Shown here piece after piece: positions 17,581 through 28,868 of a stretch of DNA of 64,000 nt. The position numbers were made by a program, and so were the translations under genes. Below the pieces are notes generated by a model. The model was given only the letters and a program-made list of their open reading frames with translations. It was not told the origin of the DNA and made no database searches. The DNA comes from Rubricella aquisinus (GTDB lineage Bacteria > Pseudomonadota > Alphaproteobacteria > Rhodobacterales > Rhodobacteraceae), in assembly GCF_014199445.1 (NCBI RefSeq), contig NZ_JACIJS010000006.1, positions 124,001 through 188,000 of the forward strand, given 5' to 3'. Numbering within the stretch: the stretch's first letter is position 1; every line of letters begins with the position of its first letter.

Positions 17581-18630
17581 ATGGTTGTTGATATTTTGCA
17601 GAATCCGTGGCGGGGCAAGGGTATTCCGGGTCTTGGCCCGATGCCTGCTGATGACCCTGCCCCTGTTTTGGCATTGCTAGACCAGTGTCCGGCCCATGCG
17701 CAGACCCCGCTGGTGCGGGCCGATACGCTCGCCCACGAGGCCGGTATCGCCCAGCTTTGGATCAAGGATGAGCGGGGCCGGATGGGTCTGGGCAGTTTTA
17801 AGGCGCTGGGGGCGGCTTATGTCATCGCGCGCGACGCCGCTGCCGCCGGTGGCCCGTGGGAGACGGCGCTGACCGGTGCGACTTACGTCACCGCGAGTGC
17901 CGGAAACCACGGCATGTCCGTCGCGGCAGGCGCGCGACTGTTTGGCGCGCAGGCGGTCGTCTATATCGCGCAAACCGTACCAGACAGTTTCGCGGAGCGG
18001 CTGCGCGCCATGGGCGCGCGCGTGGTCCGTGAGGGGCCGACTTACGAGGACAGCATGGAGGCCGCGGAAAAAGCCGCGCGTGATGAGGGGATGCGCCTTT
18101 TGTCCGACGGATCATGGCCCGGTTATACCGATCCGCCCTATCATGTGATGGAGGGATATCTGAACCTCGCGGCAGAGGCCGTGGCACAGATGGACGCCCC
18201 GCCGACCCATATCCTGCTTCAAGCGGGCGTCGGAGGGCTGGCCGCTGCGGTCGCGGCACATGCGCGGCGGGCATGGGGGGATGGCCCGACCATCATCGTG
18301 GTGGAGCCAGAGGCCGCTCCCGCCCTGATCGAAAGCATCCGCGCGGGCCGGATCGTGGAAACCGAAGGGCCCGTCTCCTCCATGGGGCGGCTTGATTGCA
18401 AGGTGCCGTCGATGATCGCGCTGGCCGGATTGGCGCGGGATGCGGATGCCTTCGTGACCATCAGCGAAGCAGAGGCGGCAGAAGGCTGCGTGACCCTCGC
18501 CGCGCATGGAATGCCGACCTCCCCCTCGGGCGGGGCGGGGTTGTGCGCGCTGTTGAGCGGGGGGACGGGCATCGCGCCGGACGCGCGCGTGCTGTGCATC
18601 ATGAGCGAAGGGATGACCGAGGGTGACTGA
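17581..18630 (+). CDS. PLP-dependent ammonia-lyase, diaminopropionate ammonia-lyase-like
   Basis: This 349-residue fold-type II PLP enzyme has its lysine in GLGSFKALGAAYV, preceded by IKDERGRMG. This is the pattern of 2,3-diaminopropionate ammonia-lyases rather than threonine dehydratases. Further marks are YVTASAGNHGMSVA, DGSWPGYTDPPYHVMEGY and the phosphate-binding loop LQAGVGGLAAAV. The expected chemistry is beta-elimination of ammonia or water from an amino acid, giving a 2-keto acid. It starts 2 bases after the Ldh2-type gene, and its end overlaps the M24 gene by 8 bases. The exact substrate is not established. Confidence 0.82.
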   Translation: MVVDILQNPWRGKGIPGLGPMPADDPAPVLALLDQCPAHAQTPLVRADTLAHEAGIAQLWIKDERGRMGLGSFKALGAAYVIARDAAAAGGPWETALTGATYVTASAGNHGMSVAAGARLFGAQAVVYIAQTVPDSFAERLRAMGARVVREGPTYEDSMEAAEKAARDEGMRLLSDGSWPGYTDPPYHVMEGYLNLAAEAVAQMDAPPTHILLQAGVGGLAAAVAAHARRAWGDGPTIIVVEPEAAPALIESIRAGRIVETEGPVSSMGRLDCKVPSMIALAGLARDADAFVTISEAEAAEGCVTLAAHGMPTSPSGGAGLCALLSGGTGIAPDARVLCIMSEGMTEGD

Positions 18631-19789
18631 CCGCTCCCTCATCTTTCCGCGCGCCGAATACGCCGCGCGGATCGCTGCCTTTCAGGCGCGGATGGCGCGG
18701 GCAGGGGCGGATGCGCTGCTTCTCACCAGCCCGGCGGATGTGTTCTATACCACTGGGTTCCTCACCCGGTTTTGGGAAAGCCCGGCGCGACCATGGTTTA
18801 TCGTGATCCCGGTAGAAGGCGCGCCGGTGGCCGTGATCCCGTCCATCGGGGCCGATCTGATGGGGCGCACATGGCTGGAGGATATCCGCACATGGGACGC
18901 ACCCGATCCGGTGGATGATGGGGTGTCGCTGCTCGCAGAGACGCTCTCGGCACTTGTGCCGGACAGGGGCAGGATCGCGCTGCCCATGGGGCTGGAGACG
19001 CATTTGCGCATGCCAGTGCGGGATTTTGAGCGAGTCAGGGCCGCGCTGTCGCCCCGCACGTTTGTCGATGGCACTGATGTTGTTCAGCGCGTGCGGGAGG
19101 TGAAATCAGAGGCGGAGATCGCAAAAATCCGCGCGACCTGCGGCATTGCGGATCGCGCCTTTGCCCGTGTGGCGGAATTTGCCGCTGCTGGCGCGACGCT
19201 CGCCCATGTCTTTCGCGCGTTCCAGATCACGCTCTTGGAGGAGGGTGCGGATTGGGTCAGCTATGTCGCGGCTGGTGCCGGGCAGGGCGGCTATGGCGAT
19301 GTGATCTCCCCCGCGGGGCCAGAGCCGCTGTTGCGTGGGGATGTGCTGATGCTCGACACGGGCGCGGTGCGAGACGGGTATTTCTGCGATTTCGACCGCA
19401 ATTTTTCTGTTGGGCCAGCCAATGACAGAGTGCGACGCGCGCATGAGGCGCTGGTTAGCGCTGTGGCCGATACCGCGCGCGATCTGCGGCCCGGAATGCG
19501 GGCCCGGGATGTGCATCGGCTGCTCTGCGCGGGGCTGACAGCGCGAGAGCAGATGCCCTGTGGTGGGCGGCTCGGGCATGGGCTGGGGATCACGCTCACC
19601 GAATGGCCGTCCTTCACGCCGAAGGATGACACGACCCTGCGCGCGGGCATGGTGCTGACGCTGGAGCCGGGCGTTGACCTTGGGCGAGGGCGGATCATGG
19701 TCCATGAGGAAAACATCGTGCTGCGCGAGGGTGGGGCGGAGTTTCTCTCCACCCCCGCGCCGCCCGATCTGCCGGAGCTGTCTGGATGA
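18623..19789 (+). CDS. M24-family metallopeptidase-like hydrolase (Xaa-Pro peptidase / ectoine hydrolase-like)
   Basis: This 388-residue protein has a creatinase-type N-terminal domain and a C-terminal pita-bread domain. All five metal ligands are visible: Asp245 and Asp256 (LDTGAVRDGYFCDFDRNF), His in GGRLGHGLGI, Glu in LTLEPGV and Glu in MVHEENI. Since creatinase itself lacks these metals, a metal-dependent amidohydrolase or peptidase is more likely. In ectoine degradation a related enzyme (DoeA/EutD) opens a cyclic amidine next to an EutA-like protein, the same pairing as here. The start is GTG 18623, within the previous gene. Confidence 0.8.
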   Translation: MTDRSLIFPRAEYAARIAAFQARMARAGADALLLTSPADVFYTTGFLTRFWESPARPWFIVIPVEGAPVAVIPSIGADLMGRTWLEDIRTWDAPDPVDDGVSLLAETLSALVPDRGRIALPMGLETHLRMPVRDFERVRAALSPRTFVDGTDVVQRVREVKSEAEIAKIRATCGIADRAFARVAEFAAAGATLAHVFRAFQITLLEEGADWVSYVAAGAGQGGYGDVISPAGPEPLLRGDVLMLDTGAVRDGYFCDFDRNFSVGPANDRVRRAHEALVSAVADTARDLRPGMRARDVHRLLCAGLTAREQMPCGGRLGHGLGITLTEWPSFTPKDDTTLRAGMVLTLEPGVDLGRGRIMVHEENIVLREGGAEFLSTPAPPDLPELSG

Positions 19790-20520
19790 GCCATCACCCC
19801 TACAAACTGACAGAGCGGCACAGCGCCACGCTTGGCCTGATCGTGTTGCAGGTAGATGAGACCATCGAGCAGGATTTCCGGCGGATGGTGCCGGATGAGG
19901 TTGCGCTCTATGTCACCCGCATCCCGTCCGGCGCGGAACTGACACCCGATACGATTGCGCAGATGGCCGTGGATTTGCCCGCCGCCGCGCGCCTTTTGCC
20001 CCCGGCGGTGAGGTTCGACGCGATTGGCTATGCCTGCACCTCCGGCACGACGCTGATCGGGGTGGAGCGGGTCGCGTCGCTTGTGACAGCTACCGCGCAG
20101 ACCCGCCATGTGGCCAATCCACTGACCGCCAGCATCAATGCGCTGCGTGCCGTGACGGCCCGGCGCATCGCCATCGTCTCCCCCTATATTGCCAGTGTGG
20201 CAGAGCCGATCCGGGATGCCTTTACCAGCGCCGGGTTTGAGGTGCGGCACACCGTCAGCTTTGGCGAGGAGGTGGAGGCGCATGTCGCCCGCATTGATCC
20301 CGCGTCGATCATGGAGGCCGCGCATGCGGCCTGCGCCGGGGGGGAGGTTGACGCGGTGTTCCTGTCCTGCACCAATCTGCGCACGCTTGATATCATCGCA
20401 CCGCTTGAGGCCGCTTTGGGCATCCCCGTGATCAGCAGCAATCTTGCACTGGCATGGGATATGGCGCGGCTGGCGGGGACGGACCTTATTGCACCGGGGC
20501 GGTTGGTCAGGGGCGTTTGA
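19786..20520 (+). CDS. Maleate isomerase / arylmalonate decarboxylase / EutA-like protein
   Basis: This 244-residue Asp/Glu-racemase superfamily member has both active-site cysteines of maleate isomerases: Cys84 in YACTSGTTLIG and Cys195 in FLSCTNLRTL. GIPVISSNLALAWDM is also typical. EutA of ectoine utilisation belongs to this group. It is the last gene of the seven-gene operon and starts four bases inside the M24 gene. Its 3' end overlaps the convergent oxyR gene by 14 bases. Confidence 0.8.
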   Translation: MSHHPYKLTERHSATLGLIVLQVDETIEQDFRRMVPDEVALYVTRIPSGAELTPDTIAQMAVDLPAAARLLPPAVRFDAIGYACTSGTTLIGVERVASLVTATAQTRHVANPLTASINALRAVTARRIAIVSPYIASVAEPIRDAFTSAGFEVRHTVSFGEEVEAHVARIDPASIMEAAHAACAGGEVDAVFLSCTNLRTLDIIAPLEAALGIPVISSNLALAWDMARLAGTDLIAPGRLVRGV

Positions 20521-21388
20521 GCGCGGTCGCGATATCCTTCAGCGTTGGGCCAAGCGGGTTTGCCTTGCGCCAGACCATGCCGATGCTGCGCCCCGGTTGC
20601 GGATCGGCAAGGCGAGAGATCGCCACATCGGCGGAGCGGGTTTCCACCGACACGGCCATCTCCGGGATCAGGGTCACCCCGATGCCCGAGCTGACCATCT
20701 GCACGAGGGTGGATAGGGAGCTTGCATCCAGCATGTCCCGCGTCGTGGTGCCACCAAGGGCGCAGAAAGACAGCGCCTGATCCCGAAAACAATGCCCTTC
20801 CTCCAGCAGCAAAAGGCGCATCGCGGGCAGGTCTTCGGCGCGGGGCACCGGCGCGTTTGCCTGCGCCTTGGGCCGGACGAGCATGAAGGCTTCGGAAAAC
20901 AGCTCCATCTCCGTCAAGGTCGGCTCTGAGGTGGGAAGGGCGACAATCGCCATGTCGATCCGCCCCTCTTTCAGTGCGCTGATCAGGGTCGGTGTGATGG
21001 TTTCGCGGATTTTGATATCGAGCGCGGGATACATCCGGCTGAGCGTGGTGATGACCGACGGCAAAAGATAGGGCGCCACCGTCGGGATCACCCCGATCCG
21101 GAGCCGCCCGGCAAGCCCCCCTGCCGCGTTGCGCGCCATGTCCCCCAACTCATCCACTGCGCGCAGGATATCGCGCGCGCGGGCGGCGGTTTCCTCCCCT
21201 ACGGGGGTGAGTCGCACCGTGCGGCTGCCGCGCTCCACCAGCGTGACGCCAAGCGTTTCTTCCAGTTCGCGGATCTGCATCGACAAAGCCGGTTGCGAAA
21301 CGAAACTGGCCTCCGCCGCACGTCCGAAATGACCGTGATGGGCCAAAGCCTCGAAATACCTGAGTTGTCTTAGGGTTAGTTGATTCAT
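20507..21388 (-). CDS. oxyR: Hydrogen-peroxide sensing LysR regulator OxyR
   Basis: This 293-residue LysR-type regulator has an N-terminal winged helix-turn-helix (FGRAAEASFVSQPALSMQI). Its two redox cysteines, Cys200 and Cys209, lie in LEEGHCFRDQALSFCALGG, nine residues apart as in OxyR. Peroxide forms a disulfide that turns it into an activator. It is divergent from katG across 135 bases, the classical arrangement for controlling that gene. Its 3' end overlaps the end of the racemase-like gene. Confidence 0.93.
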   Translation of the reverse strand: MNQLTLRQLRYFEALAHHGHFGRAAEASFVSQPALSMQIRELEETLGVTLVERGSRTVRLTPVGEETAARARDILRAVDELGDMARNAAGGLAGRLRIGVIPTVAPYLLPSVITTLSRMYPALDIKIRETITPTLISALKEGRIDMAIVALPTSEPTLTEMELFSEAFMLVRPKAQANAPVPRAEDLPAMRLLLLEEGHCFRDQALSFCALGGTTTRDMLDASSLSTLVQMVSSGIGVTLIPEMAVSVETRSADVAISRLADPQPGRSIGMVWRKANPLGPTLKDIATALKRP

Positions 21389-23737
<2,349 letters not shown>

Positions 23738-23756
23738 TCCCTGTCAGTTGAAACAA

Positions 23757-23790
23757 AGCGGCGTCCTCACATTCGGGGGCGCCGTTTTTT
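23757..23790 (+). terminator. katG rho-independent terminator
   Basis: CGGCGTCC pairs with GGGCGCCG (one G-T pair) around a short loop and is followed by six T residues, 20 bases after the katG stop. Confidence 0.85.
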
Positions 23791-23840
23791 ATGGGCAAAT
23801 GCACTGGCCAAGGTTAAAGCACCAACAGTTTTATGCCTGT

Positions 23841-23909
23841 GACGTTCTGAGGGAGCGGTGGAATTAGGCCGCCCGGCTAGACGTCGCATCGCGCACCACG
23901 AGACGATGC
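23841..23909 (+). promoter_or_regulatory. Structured 5' leader of the methyltransferase gene
   Basis: Two nested or adjacent helices can be drawn upstream of the GTG start at 23934. GACGT (23841-23845) pairs with ACGTC (23881-23885), enclosing GCGG/CCGC. A second hairpin GCATCG-N12-CGATGC spans 23886-23909. No known riboswitch consensus was matched. Confidence 0.35.
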
Positions 23910-23933
23910 AGATGACGATGAAAGGATACGCGC

Positions 23934-24809
23934 GTGAGCATTACTCTCCTTGATGGTGGGATGGGGCAGGAGCTTGTCCGCCGCAGCAGCGCAGCTCCCA
24001 CGCCGCTTTGGGCAACGGAGGCGCTGTTGCACGCGCCCGATCTGGTGGCGGAGGTGCACGCCGATTTCTTTGCCGCTGGTGCGCAGATCGCCACGACCAA
24101 CACCTATGCCGTCCACCGCGACCGGCTCGCCCCTGCTGGGATCGAAGGGCGGTTTGAGGATTTGCAGCGTGCCGCCTGCGAAATCGCGGTGCGCGTGCGT
24201 GATGCGCATGGCTCGGGCCTGATTGCGGGCGGGGTTGGCCCGCTGAAAGGCTCCTACCGCCCTGATCTGGCGCTGCCGGTGGCTGAGGCGGCGTATCTTT
24301 TCGGGGAGGTCGCGGCGATTCAGGCTGACTATGTCGATGTATTCCTCATCGAGACGGCGTCGTCGGTGTTGGAGGCAGAGGGGGCGCTGACGGGGCTGCT
24401 GCCCGCCGGAAAGCCCGTGTGGCTGTCCGTGTCGGTCGGGGATGCGGATGGCACGCGCCTGCGCTCCGGTGAGCCGGTGGAGGCGATCTTGCCATTGGTT
24501 GAGGCCATGGGGCCAGCGGCCCTCCTGATCAACTGCACCCGTCCAGAGGCCGTGACGCAGGGCGTGGCCCGATTGTCGGGGGCGAGCGTGCCGCTTGGCG
24601 CTTATGCCAACGGGTTCACCCGGATTGACGAGGCGTTCCTCGATACCCAAGCGACGGTGGATGCGCTGTCCGCACGGACCGATCTGACGCCAGCCGCCTA
24701 TGCCGATCATGCTGCGGATTGGATCGCCCTTGGCGCGTCGATCATTGGTGGCTGTTGCGAGGTGGGTCCGGCCCATATCGCGGAACTGAAATCCCGATTT
24801 GGAGCCTGA
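23934..24809 (+). CDS. Homocysteine S-methyltransferase family protein
   Basis: This 291-residue protein has the zinc-dependent methyltransferase fold. The ligand cysteines are in INCTRPEAV and GGCCEVGPAHI, and the N-terminus reads LLDGGMGQELVRR. Members move a methyl group from S-methylmethionine, betaine or similar donors to homocysteine. The GTG start at 23934 follows AAAGGA. It is two bases upstream of a dimethylglycine/sarcosine dehydrogenase-like gene. The pair suggests methylated-amine or betaine breakdown feeding one-carbon units; the donor is not proven. Confidence 0.85.
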   Translation: MSITLLDGGMGQELVRRSSAAPTPLWATEALLHAPDLVAEVHADFFAAGAQIATTNTYAVHRDRLAPAGIEGRFEDLQRAACEIAVRVRDAHGSGLIAGGVGPLKGSYRPDLALPVAEAAYLFGEVAAIQADYVDVFLIETASSVLEAEGALTGLLPAGKPVWLSVSVGDADGTRLRSGEPVEAILPLVEAMGPAALLINCTRPEAVTQGVARLSGASVPLGAYANGFTRIDEAFLDTQATVDALSARTDLTPAAYADHAADWIALGASIIGGCCEVGPAHIAELKSRFGA

Positions 24810-24811
24810 CC

Positions 24812-27253
24812 ATGACCCCTCCCTCCCATGCGCGCGCTGTGATCATCGGGGGTGGGGTTTCGGGCTGTTCGGTTGCGTATCACTTGTCGAAACTCGGTTG
24901 GACCGATATTGTCCTGCTGGAGCGCAAGCGGCTGACCTCCGGCACCACATGGCACGCGGCGGGCCTGATCGGGCAGCTGCGCGCCAATCAGAATATGACC
25001 CGGCTCGCGAAATACTCCGCCGACCTCTACACCAAGCTGGAGGATGAGACCGGCATCGCCACGGGGATGCGGCAAAACGGGTCGATGACCGTGGCATTGA
25101 CGGCACATCGCTGGGAGGAGGTCCGCCGTCAGGCCACGCTCGCCCATAGCTTCGGGGTGGAGGCAGAGGTGATCGGCCCTTCGGAGGTCAAATCGCTCCA
25201 TCCCCATGTGATGACGCGCGACGTGATCGGCGGCGTTTATCTGCCCCATGACGGCCAATGCGATCCGGCCAATATCGCGATGGCCCTCGCCAAAGGTGCG
25301 CGGATGCGGGGTGCGCGCATCCTGGAAGGGATCAAGGTCACGGCTGTTGACGATAATGGGCAGGCGGTCACGGGCGTTCATTGGGAAAGCTCTGAGGGAT
25401 CGGGCCATATCGCCACCGATGTGGTGATCAATTGCGGCGGCATGTGGGGCCGCGATCTGGCCGCACAATCGGGCGTGACGCTGCCGCTCCATGCGTGTGA
25501 GCATTTCTATCTGGTGACTGAACCCGTCGCGGGCCTGAGCCAGCTCCCGGTGCTGCGCGTGCCGGATGAACACGCCTATTTCAAGGAAGACGCGGGCAAG
25601 ATGCTCCTTGGCGCGTTTGAACCTAAGGCAAAACCATGGGGCATGGGCGGCATTCCCGAGGATTTCGAATTTGACAGCCTGCCGGAAGATTTCGCGCATT
25701 TCGAACCCATCCTGGAACGCGCGATGCGCCGGATGCCGCTGTTTGAGTCGGCAGGTATTCATACCTTTTTCAACGGGCCGGAAAGTTTCACGCCCGATGA
25801 CCGCTATTATCTGGGCGAAGCGCCTGATCTGCGCGGCTATTGGGTTGCGGCTGGGTATAATTCGATCGGGATCGTGTCCTCCGGCGGGGCCGGTATGGCG
25901 CTCGCGCAATGGATCCATGACGGGGAGCCGCCCTTTGATCTCTGGGACGTGGATATTCGCCGCGCCCAGCCCTTCCAGCGCAACCGCCGCTATCTGAAAG
26001 AGCGGGTGAGCGAGACGCTTGGCCTGCTCTACGCCGATCATTACCCCTACCGTCAGCCCGAAACGGCGCGCGGTGTACGCCGCTCCCCGGTCCATGCGCT
26101 GCTCAGCGCGCGCGGCGCGGTGTTTGGTGAGACCGCAGGATGGGAGCGTGCGAACTGGTTTGCCAAGGACGGTCAGGACCGGGAATACCGCTATGACTGG
26201 AAAGGGCAAAACTGGTTTGAGAATCAGCGCGCCGAACATCTGGCCGTGCGCGAACAGGTGGGCCTCTTCGATCTGTCCTCCTTTGGCAAGATCCGGGTCG
26301 AGGGGCGGGATGCCAGCGCGTTCTTGCAGATGATGTGCGGCAATGATGTGGATGTGCCTGCCGGGCGGCTCGTCTACACGCAGATGCTCAACGCGCGCGG
26401 CGGCATAGAGTGCGACCTGACGGTGACCCGCCTGACAGAGACGGCGTTTTTGCTGGTGGTGCCCGCAGCCACGGTTCAGCGGGATCTGGCATGGTTGCGG
26501 CGGCATATTGGCGAGCGGTTCGTCGTCGTGACGGACATGACGGCGGCAGAAGCCACCTTTGCGGTGATGGGGCCACGCGCGCGCGATTTGATGCAGGCGG
26601 TCAGCCCAGATGATTTCGGCAACAGCGCGCATCCCTTTGGCACCGCTCGGGAAATTGAGGTCGGTATGGGCCTCGCCCGTGCGCATCGTGTGTCTTATGT
26701 GGGCGAATTGGGGTGGGAGCTTTATGTCAGCGCCGATCAATCCGTGCATGTGTTTGAGACCCTGTTGCAGGCGGGGGCGGAATTCGGCCTGAAACTCTGT
26801 GGTCTTCATGCGCTCGACAGTTGCCGGATCGAGAAGTGATTTCGGCATTTCGGCCATGACATCACCGATGAGGATCATGTGCTGGAAGCGGGGCTGGGCT
26901 TTGCCGTGAAGCCAGATAAGGGGTCATTTATTGGGCGTGACGCGGTGCTGCGCAAAAAGGAGGGGGGACTGGCCCGCCGCCTCGTGCAATTCCAACTCTC
27001 CGATCCTGCGGCGATGGTGTTTCATAATGAGGGGATTTTGCGGGACGGCGCGCGCGTGGGCATCGTCACCTCCGGCAATTATGGCCACACGCTCGGCGCT
27101 GGCATCGCGATGGGATATGTGCCCTGCGCGGGAGAGACAGCCGTGCAGGTGCTGGCGTCACGCTATGAGATAGAGATCGCAGGGGAGCGGGTGCCGGCCA
27201 CGCCAAGCCTAACCCCGCTTTACGATCCGACCCACGTGCGGATGCGGGCCTGA
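24812..27253 (+). pseudogene. Dimethylglycine/sarcosine dehydrogenase-like FAD-GcvT protein, interrupted by one TGA
   Basis: The frame runs 814 codons with a single in-frame TGA at 26837-26839. The first part has FAD-binding VIIGGGVSGCSVAYHL, the flavin-linking His motif GTTWHAAGLIG and the start of the aminomethyltransferase (GcvT) domain. After SCRIEK the TGA stands where homologues have a small residue, and FRHFGHDITDEDH continues in the same frame to the normal C-terminus at 27253. Ribosomes would stop after 675 residues, losing about 137 residues of the GcvT C-terminal part. A truncated protein may keep dehydrogenase activity. A sequencing error or recent nonsense mutation are the simplest explanations. 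Confidence 0.85.
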
Positions 27254-27355
27254 TAGTTTGCGGTTAAGGGGCTGTTCTGTACCCCCGATTGATGGCCCGC
27301 GCCGACCCTTGGGCGTCATGGCTGACAGGGAAGGGGGCGCACCTGACGGTGCGAT

Positions 27356-27399
27356 GCCTCCGGCGGGGCATATTTGAAGAAAGTGAATTGGGTTTGGGA
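27356..27399 (+). repeat. Dispersed intergenic repeat (GCCTCCGGCGGG family), copy 1
   Basis: GCCTCCGGCGGGGCATATTT is followed by GAAGAAAGTGAATTGGGTTT. An inverted, nearly identical 44-base copy lies at 33653-33696, and shorter relatives at 47792 and 57382. A small hairpin GCACC-TGAC-GGTGC lies just upstream. It fills the gap between the DMGDH-like gene and convergent corC. Confidence 0.75.
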
Positions 27400-27482
27400 C
27401 TGTGAGAACGGACCCGGTCTTTGGGTATGCTGCCATGTCATGCGCCCGCCCGATAGGGGGGCGGGGGCGATGGGTTTTGGCA

Positions 27483-28793
27483 TCAGAGTTTGCGCAGTTT
27501 GATCCGGGTGAGACGGTTGCGATCCTTGGTCACGATTTCAAACCGGAAGCCATGGAAGCTGAACACCTGTCCCCGGGTCGGGATGGTCTGCGCCTCATGG
27601 ATCACGAGGCCCGCGATGGTGTTTGCCTCCTCATCGGGGAGCGACCAGTCGCAGGCGCGGTTGATGTCGCGGATGGTCATCGCGCCATCCACGAGAACAG
27701 AGCCGTCGGGTTGCTCCTCGACACCCTCAACTTCATCATCATGTTCGTCCGCAATGTCGCCCACGATCTCTTCAAGGATGTCCTCAAGGGTAACAAGGCC
27801 CTGAAGCGCGCCATATTCATCCACCACCAGCGCGAAATGGGTATTGCGCTTGAGAAATGCGCGCATCTGATCGTCGAGGGTCGTAGTGTCCGGCACAAAC
27901 CACGGCTCCATCGCGATATCGGTCACGTCCAAAGTGGAAAGTTTCGCAAGCCCACCTTCGGTGCCCCGGATCAGGGTGTCGACCGCGCGCAGCAGATCCT
28001 TTGCGTGGATCACGCCGATGATGTTTTCGGTCTCTCCCTTAAAGAGGGGGATGCGGGTGTAGCGGGAGCGCAGGCAGAAGGTCAAAATCTCCTCTGGCGG
28101 GGCATCCACGTCGATCATCTCGATATTGGAGCGGTGCATCATCACCTCCTCCACCGTGCGCTGGCGCAGATCGAGGGCAGCAAGCAGGCGGTCGCGATCA
28201 TCCTTTTCCACGCCGCCTTCGGAATGATGGAGTGCGATTGCATCCGCGATCTCCTCATGCGCCATAATCCGCGCGTCGGCATCGGTACGCACGCCAAAGA
28301 TACGCAAAGTCAGCCGCACGATCGCGCGCACGATGTTCACCACCGGCGCCAGCAGCCGCACAACCAGCGAAATGGGCAGGGAGACCATTTCCGCCGTCCG
28401 CTCCGAATTGGCGATGGCGTAGGTTTTGGGCAGCACTTCCGCGAACACGAGCACAAGTGCCGTCATCACAAGCGTCGCGGTGGCCACGCCATTCTCGCCC
28501 AAAAGGGTCGTGAAAAGCGCGGTCGCGAGGGCCGTGGCGGAGATATTGGCGAGATTGTTGCCCAACAAGATGCCGCCGATCAGCCGCTCGTCATCCTCCT
28601 TGAGACGCAGCGCACGGCCCGCCCCAACGCCGCCTTTTTCCGCGCGGCCGTGCAGCTTGGCCTTATTTGCGGCGGTCAGTGCCGTCTCAGAGCCGGAAAA
28701 GAAGGCCGACAGGCACAACAGAACCAAAATCGTGAGGATGGTTATCCATTCGCCAAGGGCGATGTTCAAAAACGGGGCGGCTTCGCCGTCCAT
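27483..28793 (-). CDS. CorC/HlyC-type (CNNM) transporter-like protein
   Basis: This 436-residue protein has an N-terminal DUF21 membrane domain with about four helices (ILTILVLLCLSAFFSGSETA), two CBS domains (TRIPLFKGETENIIGVIHAK; THFALVVDEYGALQGLV) and a C-terminal CorC_HlyC domain. The family is linked to magnesium or cobalt efflux and is often misnamed hemolysin. ATG 28793 was preferred because GGAGAG precedes it; a TTG five codons upstream is an alternative. It follows xerD on the same strand. Confidence 0.88.
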   Translation of the reverse strand: MDGEAAPFLNIALGEWITILTILVLLCLSAFFSGSETALTAANKAKLHGRAEKGGVGAGRALRLKEDDERLIGGILLGNNLANISATALATALFTTLLGENGVATATLVMTALVLVFAEVLPKTYAIANSERTAEMVSLPISLVVRLLAPVVNIVRAIVRLTLRIFGVRTDADARIMAHEEIADAIALHHSEGGVEKDDRDRLLAALDLRQRTVEEVMMHRSNIEMIDVDAPPEEILTFCLRSRYTRIPLFKGETENIIGVIHAKDLLRAVDTLIRGTEGGLAKLSTLDVTDIAMEPWFVPDTTTLDDQMRAFLKRNTHFALVVDEYGALQGLVTLEDILEEIVGDIADEHDDEVEGVEEQPDGSVLVDGAMTIRDINRACDWSLPDEEANTIAGLVIHEAQTIPTRGQVFSFHGFRFEIVTKDRNRLTRIKLRKL

Positions 28794-28868
28794 TGGGCTC
28801 TCCAACAAAGAACAGGGTGCGTGATGACAGAGTTATGGGGGCGGGGGGCCATCGGGGCAAGGGCTGCG

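Noticed and set aside
23794-23933. Known SAM-II or SAH riboswitch before the methyltransferase gene
   Set aside because: The helices drawn do not contain the conserved bases of either class, so only an unnamed leader is reported.
26837-26839. TGA read as selenocysteine in the DMGDH-like gene
   Set aside because: The position is not a catalytic cysteine in the family and no SECIS-like hairpin could be drawn just downstream.
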